Below are positions 7,120 to 15,900 of a DNA stretch of 64,000 bases, one piece after another. The notes under the pieces are model-generated. The model had not been told where the DNA came from. It was given only the letters and a program-made list of their open reading frames with translations, and made no database searches. The stretch covers positions 2,108,001 to 2,172,000 of the forward strand of contig OZ244933.1 of assembly GCA_965222065.1 (NCBI GenBank), read 5' to 3'. Numbering within the stretch: position 1 is the stretch's first letter; the number at the start of each line of letters is the position of its first letter. This stretch comes from GM7GCV1 sp965222065 (GTDB lineage Bacteria > Pseudomonadota > Gammaproteobacteria > Pseudomonadales > GM7GCV1). Made by a program: the position numbers and the translations under genes.

Positions 7120-7336
7120 TCAAAGACCGTAGGAGCTTTTAAGTTTTTGATATTGGCTTTGCCAAATCAAAAATGGATGAAGCTTAATTTGGCGCTTGAA
7201 AGTAGCGCCGCTAAATGAATACAAGCAGATTCGCATATCTGCGCCAGTATTCATGAGGCGGGTTCTCAAGATGTCGTAGACATTCTTGAGAACGTACTTA
7301 AAAGCAAACTCCTACGCAGATGGTGAACCCCTGCAG
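7120..7336 (+). promoter_or_regulatory. L10 leader (autoregulatory leader of rplJL)
   Basis: AAAGACCGTAGGAG (7122-7135) pairs with CTCCTACGCAGATGGTG (7309-7325). GTAGGAG pairs with CTCCTAC, and the unpaired GCAGA between two helices gives the kink-turn bound by the L10-L12 complex. CTTTTAAGT and ACTTAAAAG extend the stem. The leader encloses a full double-hairpin repeat at 7215, which makes it longer than usual. Leader assignment follows the known L10 leader consensus. Confidence 0.75.
7215..7299 (+). repeat. Double-hairpin repeat unit inside the L10 leader
   Basis: Hairpin 1 is ATGAATAC...GTATTCAT (7215-7254), with ACAAGC and GCGCCA flanking an inner GCAGAT/ATCTGC helix. After GAG comes hairpin 2, GTTCTCAAGATGTC-GTA paired to the arm at 7279-7293 with one unpaired T, then CGTACTTAAAAG, whose tail is part of the L10 leader stem. 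Confidence 0.6.
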
Positions 7337-7426
7337 CATATTTTGAATTTGTGCTGGATTGGTCGCCTTGGGTGGTTCTGCCTTTTGGTGGAACTTAAAT
7401 TGGAACCAAATCCAGGAGTATTACTC

Positions 7427-7954
7427 GTGGCACTTGGACTTGAAGACAAAAAAGCAATTGTTGCTGATGTCGCAGAGACTGCAAGTACGGCACTGTCTTT
7501 GGTAATTGCTGACGCCCGTGGCGTCGACGTTGCCAATATGACGGCGCTGCGCGCCAAGGCACGTGAAGAAAAGGTGGTATTGCGCGTGGTCAAGAATTCT
7601 CTTGCCAAGCGTGCATTTACCGACACTGAGTACGCATGTGTTGAAACAGCCCTTGTTGGTCCTTCTATTTTTGGCTTTTCCATGGAAGATCCGGGCGCTG
7701 CCGCTCGTCTTTTCAAGGATTTTGCCAAAAATAACGAAGCATTCGAAATCAAGGCGCTGGCTGTGGCAGGCGAGCTTATGGGCAAAGAGAAAATCGATGT
7801 CCTGGCGAAGCTGCCTACACGTGATCAGGCACTCTCTATGCTGGCAAACGTCATGCTTGCTCCGGTTACCAAATTTGTTCGCACTACCAACGACATTCCA
7901 GGTCGTGTGGTTCGCGTGACCGATCAGGTAGCCAAGCAAAAGCAGGCGGCATAA
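7427..7954 (+). CDS. rplJ: 50S ribosomal protein L10
   Basis: A 175-residue protein that anchors L7/L12 dimers on the ribosomal stalk and represses its own operon. The start is a GTG at 7427, eight bases after AGGAG, giving MALGLEDKKAIVADV as in the family; the frame extends 47 codons further up into the leader, which is not coding. The rRNA-binding N-terminal domain (RVVKNSLAKRAF) is followed by the C-terminal helix that binds L12. rplL follows after 73 bases. Confidence 0.96.
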   Translation: MALGLEDKKAIVADVAETASTALSLVIADARGVDVANMTALRAKAREEKVVLRVVKNSLAKRAFTDTEYACVETALVGPSIFGFSMEDPGAAARLFKDFAKNNEAFEIKALAVAGELMGKEKIDVLAKLPTRDQALSMLANVMLAPVTKFVRTTNDIPGRVVRVTDQVAKQKQAA

Positions 7955-8027
7955 GCCTTTTGGCTTGCGCTTAGCCAGTTAGCGATACAGACACAATTTT
8001 TTAATTTTAGTTTTTGGAGACTTAATC

Positions 8028-8411
8028 ATGGCACTTTCTAAAGAAGAAATTCTCGACGCTATTGCCGAAATGAGCGTAATGGACGTTGTTGAACTTGTTT
8101 CTGCGATGGAAGAGAAGTTTGGCGTTTCTGCGCAAGCTGCAGTTGCAGTTGCTGCAGGCCCTGCTGCTGGCGGCGACGCTGGCGAAGCTGCGGCTGAGCA
8201 AACTGAGTTTGACGTTATTCTTACTGCCGCTGGCGAGAAGAAAGTTAACGTTATTAAAGCCGTTCGTGCAATTACCGGTCTTGGCCTGAAAGAAGCCAAG
8301 GATCTGGTTGACGGCGCTCCTTCTCCTATCAAGGAAGGCGCTTCGAAAGAAGACGCCGAAGAAGCGAAGAAAGCTCTGGAAGAAGCCGGCGCTTCAGTCG
8401 AACTCAAGTAA
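8028..8411 (+). CDS. rplL: 50S ribosomal protein L7/L12
   Basis: A 127-residue stalk protein present as dimers on L10; it recruits EF-Tu and EF-G to the ribosome. The N-terminal dimer domain (MALSKEEILDAIAEMSVMDV), an Ala/Gly-rich hinge (about 38-58) and the C-terminal factor-binding domain with GLGLKEAKDLVDGAP are all present. A TTGGAG site precedes the ATG. The operon continues through an attenuator into rpoB. Confidence 0.97.
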   Translation: MALSKEEILDAIAEMSVMDVVELVSAMEEKFGVSAQAAVAVAAGPAAGGDAGEAAAEQTEFDVILTAAGEKKVNVIKAVRAITGLGLKEAKDLVDGAPSPIKEGASKEDAEEAKKALEEAGASVELK

Positions 8412-8449
8412 GTTCGATTCTGAACGCTGTTCTTTTTTCAACAGCTCGG

Positions 8450-8479
8450 GGCTGGGGGGATTTTTCCCTCCGGCCTTTT
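8450..8479 (+). terminator. Attenuator-type hairpin between rplL and rpoB
   Basis: An 11-pair stem, GGCTGGGGGGA with TCCCTCCGGCC including two G-T pairs, has a TTTT loop and ends in TTTT. It lies in the rplL-rpoB gap where E. coli has a partial terminator that lowers rpoBC expression relative to rplJL. The short T run suggests partial termination. Confidence 0.65.
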
Positions 8480-8646
8480 GCCGCTTAAGGGTGCTGCCTC
8501 TATTCGTGGCATTCCAGGTCGGCAAATCTATTCTGCGGTCGTTGTATTCGCGTTTGTAAATACAGCGACTGGTTCGGCAGTAAGACTGCGAGCCGAACAA
8601 GTACAAGTAGTCAATGAATGAGTGAAAAGCTGGGGAAGCGACACAG

Positions 8647-11600
8647 ATGGCCTACTCTTATACTGAGAAAAAGCGTATTCGCAAAGATTTCGGCAAATTG
8701 CCGCAGGTAATGGAACAACCATTCCTGCTTGCGACTCAACTAGATTCCTACATGCAGTTCACCCAGGCGAACCTTTCCGAAGATGAACGGCAAGAAGTTG
8801 GCCTGCAGGCTGCGTTTAACTCTATATTCCCAATAGTCAGTAATTCCGGCAACGCCGCACTGGAGTACGTCTCCTATGCGCTTGGCAAGCCGGCATTTGA
8901 CGTTAGTGAATGTATTCTGCGAGGAGTCACCTATTCTGTGCCTCTGCGCGTTCGCGTCCGTCTGGTGATCTACGATAAAGAGTCTTCCAACAAGACGATT
9001 AAGGACATCAAGGAACAGGAAGTGTTCATGGGTGAAATTCCGCTCATGACTGAACACGGTACCTTTGTCATAAATGGCACTGAGCGTGTCATCGTTTCCC
9101 AGCTGCACCGATCTCCCGGTGTGTTCTTTGACCACGACAAAGGTAAAACCCACTCTTCCGGCAAGCTGCTTTATTCTGCGCGAATTATTCCCTATCGCGG
9201 CTCATGGCTTGATTTTGAGTTTGATCCCAAAGATCAGGTGTTTGTCCGTATCGATCGTCGGAGAAAGCTGCACGCCACTATTTTGTTGCGCGCCCTGGGT
9301 TATACCTCCGAAGAAATCCTGGCCATGTTCTTCGATACCAGTACCTTCCATCTGGCCAAAGATGGGCAGGTAACACTGGACCTGGTGCCATCGCGTCTGC
9401 GTGGCGAGATTGCCCAGTTTGATGTCAAGGGTAAAAAGGGCGGTAAGGTTATTGTAGAGCAGGGCCGCCGTATTACAGCACGTCATATTCGTCAGCTGGA
9501 AGAAGCCGGTATAGAACAGTTGGTTGTGCCCCAGGAATACATGTACGGCAAATCTACCGCGAAGGACCTTGTTGATCCGGAAACGGGCGAGATTTTCTGC
9601 GAATGTAACACCGAGCTTACAGAAGAGCTGGTAGCAAAACTTGCAGACGCAGGTATTGTCGATATTGAAGTCCTTTACACAAACGACCTCGATTGTGGCC
9701 CCTTTATCTCGGAAACCTTGCGCAATGATCCAACGTCCAATCGTATGGAAGCGCTGGTTGAAATTTATCGCATGATGCGTCCGGGAGAACCGCCAACCAA
9801 GGATTCTGCCGAAGGTCTGTTCCACAACCTGTTTTTCAGTTATGACCGTTACGACCTTTCCGCTGTTGGTCGTATGAAGTTTAACCGTCGTCTTGGTTAC
9901 GATTCGGATGAGGGTACAGGCGTACTGCTTGATGGACGCTATTTTGCCGAAAAATTTGTCGACAAAAAGCTGACCAATGAGCTGGATATTGATTCACTCG
10001 GTGACGAAGTAAAGCAGGCGATCAGCTATTCAGGCAAGAAAGAGCCGAAGACCTATGGCGAGCTAAAAGATCTGCTTGAAGGATCTGGTTCGGATATTGT
10101 TGATGCACTGAAAACCCTGGTAGACATCCGTAACGGTAAAGGCCAGGTTGATGATATTGACCACCTTGGAAACCGTCGTATTCGTTCTGTTGGCGAAATG
10201 GCTGAAAACCAGTTCCGTGTTGGCCTGGTTCGCGTAGAGCGTGCTGTGCGCGAGCGTCTCTCTGTTGCAGAGAGTGAAGGGCTGATGCCACAGGACTTGA
10301 TCAATGCCAAGCCGGTAGCTGCCGCAGTCAAGGAGTTCTTTGGTTCCAGCCAGCTGTCCCAGTTCATGGATCAAAACAACCCGTTGTCAGAAATTACCCA
10401 TAAGCGTCGTGTTTCGGCGCTTGGGCCAGGTGGTTTGACGCGTGAGCGTGCCGGCTTTGAGGTTCGCGACGTGCACCCGACTCACTATGGTCGTGTTTGT
10501 CCAATTGAAACTCCGGAAGGGCCGAACATCGGGTTGATTAACTCGCTGGCCACATTTGCCCGCACCAACTCCTATGGCTTCCTGGAAGCGCCTTATCGCC
10601 GCGTTAAAGACGGCAAGGTGACCAATGAAATTGACTATTTGTCTGCCATTAACGAAGCACAGTTTGTAATTGCACAGGCGTCCGCTTCTGTGGACAAAAA
10701 CGGCAAGCTGACAGACGAGCTGGTGACCTGTCGCCACCTGAACGAATTTACTGTTAAGCCGCCTGAAGAAGTTCAGTACCAGGACGTGAGCCCGCGTCAG
10801 GTTGTATCGGTTGCCGCTTCATTGATCCCGTTCCTGGAGCATGATGATGCCAACCGGGCCTTGATGGGCTCTAACATGCAGCGTCAGGCTGTACCTGTAC
10901 TCAAGGCGGAAAAGCCTTTGGTAGGGACAGGTGTTGAGCGTTCTGTCGCAAAAGATTCTGGTGTCTGTGTTGTTGCACGTCGCGGCGGTGATATCCAGTC
11001 TGTAGACTCGGGTCGTGTAGTGATTCGTGTGAATGACGATGAGCTGGAACCCGGTGAGGCAGGTATCGATATTTATAACCTGACCAAATACACCCGTTCC
11101 AACCAGAACACCTGTATCAACCAGCGCCCCATTGTAAAAACCGGCGACGCTGTTGCCGCAGGCGATATCATCGCCGATGGGCCTTCTGTTGATCTTGGTG
11201 AACTGGCACTGGGCCAGAACATGCGCATCGCCTTTATGCCCTGGAATGGTTACAACTTTGAGGACTCGATTCTTGTCTCTGAGCGTGTTGTTCAGGATGA
11301 CCGTTTTACCAGTGTGCATATCCAGGAGTTAACCTGTGTTGCCCGTGATACCAAGCTCGGCCCTGAAGAAATTACAGCGGATATTCCCAACGTCGGCGAA
11401 TCGGCACTCAATAAACTTGATGAGTCCGGTATTGTTTATGTTGGTGCTGAAGTAGGTGCTGGCGATATCCTGGTGGGCAAGGTGACACCAAAAGGTGAAA
11501 CCCAGCTGACGCCGGAAGAGAAACTGCTGCGTGCAATTTTTGGTGAGAAAGCGTCTGACGTAAAAGATACGTCCTCGCGTGTACCGGGAAGTGTAAAAGG

Positions 11601-12885
11601 TACCGTGATTGATGTGCAGGTATTTACCCGTGACGGTATTCCCAAAGATGAGCGCGCCAAGAGTATTGAGAAAGCTTCTTTGGAAAAGGTTCGTAAGGAC
11701 CTGAGAGAAGAAGAGCGCATTTTTGAAAATGCCGCGCTTGCCCGATTGCAGTCAGCCTTGTCAGGCAAGAAAGTTGCCAAGGCACCTGGACTGAAAAAGG
11801 ACCAGATGCTGGCGAAAGATGTTGCCTCGGAATACAGCCTGTCAGACTGGCAGTCTGTTCGCATGGCTAACGCCGATTACAATGACGTACTGGAAAAAAC
11901 CCTGGCGTATCTGGAAGACCAGAAAGCCGAGCTGGATGCCCGTTTTGAGGATAAGCGCCGCAAACTGGAATCTGGCGATGATCTTGCACCCGGAGTGCTC
12001 AAGATTGTTAAGGTGTACCTGGCGATCAAGCGCCGTATCCAGCCCGGTGACAAGATGGCCGGACGTCACGGTAACAAGGGTGTGATCTCTGTGATCAAGC
12101 CGGTTGAAGATATGCCTTACGATGAGAATGGAGAGCCGGTTGATATCGTGCTCAACCCTCTGGGTGTACCTTCGAGGATGAACGTTGGTCAGATTCTTGA
12201 AACACATCTGGGTATGGCAGCCAAGGGCCTGGGTATCAAGATTGACGAGATGATTCAGCAACAGAAGAAAGCAGCGGATCTGCGCAAGTTCCTCGACAAG
12301 ATCTACAAACTGGGTAGTCATACTCAAAAAGTCGATCTTAAAGAGCTCTCTGATGAAGACGTGATGGAACTGGCAAATAACCTGAAAGGCGGCGTGCCTA
12401 TGGCAACGCCAGTCTTTGATGGCGCCCAGGAACCTGAGATTAAAGAGCTTCTGGAGTTGGCAGATATCCCGACCAGTGGCCAGATCAAGTTGATTGATGG
12501 CCGCACCGGTGAACCTTTTGATCGACCGGTGACAGTTGGCTATATGTATATGCTGAAGCTCAACCACCTGGTGGATGACAAGATGCACGCGCGTTCTACT
12601 GGCTCTTACAGCCTGGTTACCCAGCAACCACTCGGTGGTAAGGCGCAATTCGGTGGCCAGCGCTTTGGTGAGATGGAGGTCTGGGCACTGGAAGCTTACG
12701 GCGCTGCATATACACTGCAGGAGATGTTGACTGTGAAGTCGGATGACGTCGCGGGTCGAACCAAGATGTACAAGAATATTGTCGATGGCGATCATCGAAT
12801 GGAGCCGGGCATGCCCGAATCCTTCAACGTACTTGTGCGTGAAGTTCGGTCGCTCGGTATCAACATCGAGCTGGAAGACGATTAA
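8647..12885 (+). CDS. rpoB: RNA polymerase beta subunit
   Basis: The 1412-residue catalytic subunit is about 55 residues longer than the Pseudomonas protein as I recall it (1357). The extra length lies at about residues 425-478, between MKFNRRLGYDSDEGTG and LEGSGSDIVDALKTLVDIRNGKG, in the otherwise conserved segment before DDIDHLGNRRIRSVGEM. The rifampicin pocket reads SQFMDQNNPLSEITHKRRVSAL, the wild-type pattern. GDKMAGRHGNKG and the C-terminal switch region (YGAAYTLQEMLTVKSDDV) are intact. rpoC follows after 59 bases. Transcription probably comes from the rplJL promoter through the attenuator. Confidence 0.98.
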   Translation: MAYSYTEKKRIRKDFGKLPQVMEQPFLLATQLDSYMQFTQANLSEDERQEVGLQAAFNSIFPIVSNSGNAALEYVSYALGKPAFDVSECILRGVTYSVPLRVRVRLVIYDKESSNKTIKDIKEQEVFMGEIPLMTEHGTFVINGTERVIVSQLHRSPGVFFDHDKGKTHSSGKLLYSARIIPYRGSWLDFEFDPKDQVFVRIDRRRKLHATILLRALGYTSEEILAMFFDTSTFHLAKDGQVTLDLVPSRLRGEIAQFDVKGKKGGKVIVEQGRRITARHIRQLEEAGIEQLVVPQEYMYGKSTAKDLVDPETGEIFCECNTELTEELVAKLADAGIVDIEVLYTNDLDCGPFISETLRNDPTSNRMEALVEIYRMMRPGEPPTKDSAEGLFHNLFFSYDRYDLSAVGRMKFNRRLGYDSDEGTGVLLDGRYFAEKFVDKKLTNELDIDSLGDEVKQAISYSGKKEPKTYGELKDLLEGSGSDIVDALKTLVDIRNGKGQVDDIDHLGNRRIRSVGEMAENQFRVGLVRVERAVRERLSVAESEGLMPQDLINAKPVAAAVKEFFGSSQLSQFMDQNNPLSEITHKRRVSALGPGGLTRERAGFEVRDVHPTHYGRVCPIETPEGPNIGLINSLATFARTNSYGFLEAPYRRVKDGKVTNEIDYLSAINEAQFVIAQASASVDKNGKLTDELVTCRHLNEFTVKPPEEVQYQDVSPRQVVSVAASLIPFLEHDDANRALMGSNMQRQAVPVLKAEKPLVGTGVERSVAKDSGVCVVARRGGDIQSVDSGRVVIRVNDDELEPGEAGIDIYNLTKYTRSNQNTCINQRPIVKTGDAVAAGDIIADGPSVDLGELALGQNMRIAFMPWNGYNFEDSILVSERVVQDDRFTSVHIQELTCVARDTKLGPEEITADIPNVGESALNKLDESGIVYVGAEVGAGDILVGKVTPKGETQLTPEEKLLRAIFGEKASDVKDTSSRVPGSVKGTVIDVQVFTRDGIPKDERAKSIEKASLEKVRKDLREEERIFENAALARLQSALSGKKVAKAPGLKKDQMLAKDVASEYSLSDWQSVRMANADYNDVLEKTLAYLEDQKAELDARFEDKRRKLESGDDLAPGVLKIVKVYLAIKRRIQPGDKMAGRHGNKGVISVIKPVEDMPYDENGEPVDIVLNPLGVPSRMNVGQILETHLGMAAKGLGIKIDEMIQQQKKAADLRKFLDKIYKLGSHTQKVDLKELSDEDVMELANNLKGGVPMATPVFDGAQEPEIKELLELADIPTSGQIKLIDGRTGEPFDRPVTVGYMYMLKLNHLVDDKMHARSTGSYSLVTQQPLGGKAQFGGQRFGEMEVWALEAYGAAYTLQEMLTVKSDDVAGRTKMYKNIVDGDHRMEPGMPESFNVLVREVRSLGINIELEDD

Positions 12886-12944
12886 TTCAGTCTGTTAATC
12901 GATTGAATAGATAGCAACTGAATAAAAGATATTGGAGTTAAGGC

Positions 12945-15900
12945 ATGCAAGACCTACTACAAATGCTTAAGTCACAGTCCCAGGAGGACGAGTTTGACGC
13001 CATCCGCATCAGCCTGGCCTCGCCAGAGATGATTCGATCCTGGTCTTTCGGTGAGGTGAAAAAGCCGGAGACCATTAACTACCGTACGTTCAAGCCTGAG
13101 CGTGACGGTCTGTTTTGTGCCAAGATTTTTGGTCCGATCAAGGACTACGAGTGTCTGTGCGGAAAATACCGCCGCATGAAGCACCGCGGCATTGTCTGCG
13201 AAAAATGTGGTGTTGAGGTCACTGTGTCCAAGGTACGTCGTGAGCGAATGGGCCACATTGAACTGGCCACGCCCTGTGCGCACATCTGGTTCCTCAAATC
13301 ACTGCCCTCACGTATCGGTTTGATGCTGGACATGACCCTGCGTGAAATCGAACGTGTTCTGTACTTTGAATCCTATGTTGTTACCGATCCAGGTATGACC
13401 GACCTGGAGCTGGGTCAGTTGTTGACGGATGAGCAGTACTTCGAAGCCATGGAGCAGTACGGAGATGAGTTTGAAGCGCTGATGGGTGCGGAAGCCATCC
13501 AGGCGCTGCTGGCCGATATTGATCTGGAATCCGAGATTACACGTCTGCGTGAAGAAATCCCGGCGACCAAATCCGAGACCAAAATCAAGAAATTCTCCAA
13601 GCGCGTCAAGTTGCTGGAAGCTTTCTACAACTCTGGCAACAAGCCTGAGTGGATGGTGATGGAAGTTCTGCCGGTTCTGCCGCCAGATCTGCGCCCACTG
13701 GTGCCTCTTGATGGTGGTCGATTTGCGACTTCTGATCTGAATGATCTGTACCGTCGTGTGATCAACCGTAACAATCGTTTGAAGCGCCTGCTTGAGCTTA
13801 ATGCACCAGACATCATTGTTCGCAATGAAAAACGTATGCTGCAAGAGTCTGTCGACGCGCTGCTGGATAACGGCCGTCGCGGCCGTGCCATTACCGGTTC
13901 CAACAAGCGTCCCCTGAAATCACTTGCCGACATGATCAAAGGCAAGCAGGGCCGTTTCCGCCAGAACCTGCTGGGCAAGCGGGTGGACTACTCTGGCCGT
14001 TCGGTCATTGTGTGTGGTCCGACCCTGCGTCTGCACCAGTGTGGTCTGCCCAAGAAAATGGCGCTGGAGCTATTTAAACCCTTTATCTTCAGCAAGCTGG
14101 AGCTGCGTGGTCTGGCGACTACGATTAAAGCCGCCAAGAAGATGGTGGAGCGCGAAGAGCCCGTCGTCTGGGATATTCTGGATGAAGTGATTCGCGAACA
14201 CCCCGTGCTGCTGAACCGGGCGCCTACGCTTCACCGTTTGGGTATCCAGGCCTTTGAACCTGTCCTCATTGAAGGTAAGGCGATCCAGTTACACCCGCTG
14301 GTTTGTTCGGCCTATAACGCCGACTTTGACGGTGACCAAATGGCGGTGCACGTCCCTCTGACCCTCGAGGCTCAGCTGGAATCCCGTGCACTGATGATGT
14401 CGACCAATAATATTCTGTCGCCTGCCAACGGTGACCCGATTATTGTTCCTTCGCAAGACGTGGTGCTGGGTCTTTACTATATGACCCGCGAGAAAATTAA
14501 TGCCCGCGGCGAAGGAATGAAATTCGCCGACGTTGCCGAAGTTCAGCGAGCCTATGATGCAGGCCTGGTTGATCTCCACGCTCGTGTGAAAGTCCGCTTT
14601 AAGGAAGTTACCACGACCGAGGAAGGCGAGCGCGTTGAAAAAATGCTGTTTGAGGACACCACTGTCGGTCGAATCCTGGTTTGGGACATCATGCCGGAAG
14701 GCTTGGCTTTTGAACTGGTCAACAAACCGTTGGTCAAAAAGGCAATCTCCCGACTCATTGATTTGTGCTATCGCCACGTGGGTTTGAAAGATACGGTTAT
14801 CTTCGCCGACCAACTGATGTATATGGGCTTTGCCTACTCCACCCGATCAGGTGCGTCCATTGGTGTGAATGATTTTGTTATTCCTGGCGAAAAGGACGAA
14901 ATGATTGCCAAGGCCGATGCGGAAGTGCAGGACATCGAAGCCCAATTTGCTTCCGGTCTGGTAACGGCAGGTGAGAAATACAACAAGGTGATTGATATCT
15001 GGTCTCGTGCCAATGATGTGGTCGCCAAGTCCATGATGGAAGGTATCAGTAAGGAAACGGTGATAAACCGTGATGGAGAGGAAGAAGAGCAAGACTCCTT
15101 CAACTCTGTGTTCATGATGGCGGATTCCGGTGCTCGTGGTTCGCCCGCCCAGATCCGTCAGCTCGCAGGTATGCGTGGACTGATGGCCCGTCCAGACGGT
15201 TCCATTATTGAGACGCCGATTACTGCAAACTTCCGTGAAGGTTTGAACGTACTCCAGTACTTCATCTCGACTCACGGTGCCCGTAAGGGTCTGGCTGACA
15301 CCGCCCTGAAAACGGCGAACTCGGGTTACCTGACTCGACGACTGGTGGATGTTGCGCAGGATGTGGTTATTACCGAAACAGACTGTGGTACCAAGACCGG
15401 CCTCACCATGACACCAGTTATTGAGGGCGGTGACATCATTGAATCCCTGGGTGATCGTATTCTTGGCCGTGTCGTGGCTAAAGATGTGACCCGCAGTGAA
15501 GATGATGATGAGGTTCTGGTTCCCGTTGGCACCATTATTGATGAGAAGTGGATTGAAACCATTGAATCATTTGGTATTGATGCCGTGCAGGTTCGCTCAC
15601 CCATTACCTGTGAAAGCCGCTACGGTATCTGCTCCGAGTGTTACGGTCGCGACCTGGCTCGTGGCCACAAGGTCAACAAGGGCGAATCTGTCGGTGTCAT
15701 CGCCGCCCAGTCGATCGGTGAACCCGGCACCCAGCTGACCATGCGTACGTTCCACATTGGTGGTGCCGCAAGCCGTGCTTCTGCGGAAGACAGTGTTCAG
15801 GTCAAGCAGGAAGGTAAAGTCCGTTTTGTTAACCTTAAGCTCGTAGAGCGCGAAACCGGTGAGCTGGTGGTGACCTCCCGTTCAGGTGAACTGGTTGTCG

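Noticed and set aside
10340..10430. Possible drug-resistance changes in rpoB or rpsL
   Set aside because: The rifampicin pocket of RpoB and the two lysine loops of S12 have the usual sensitive residues.
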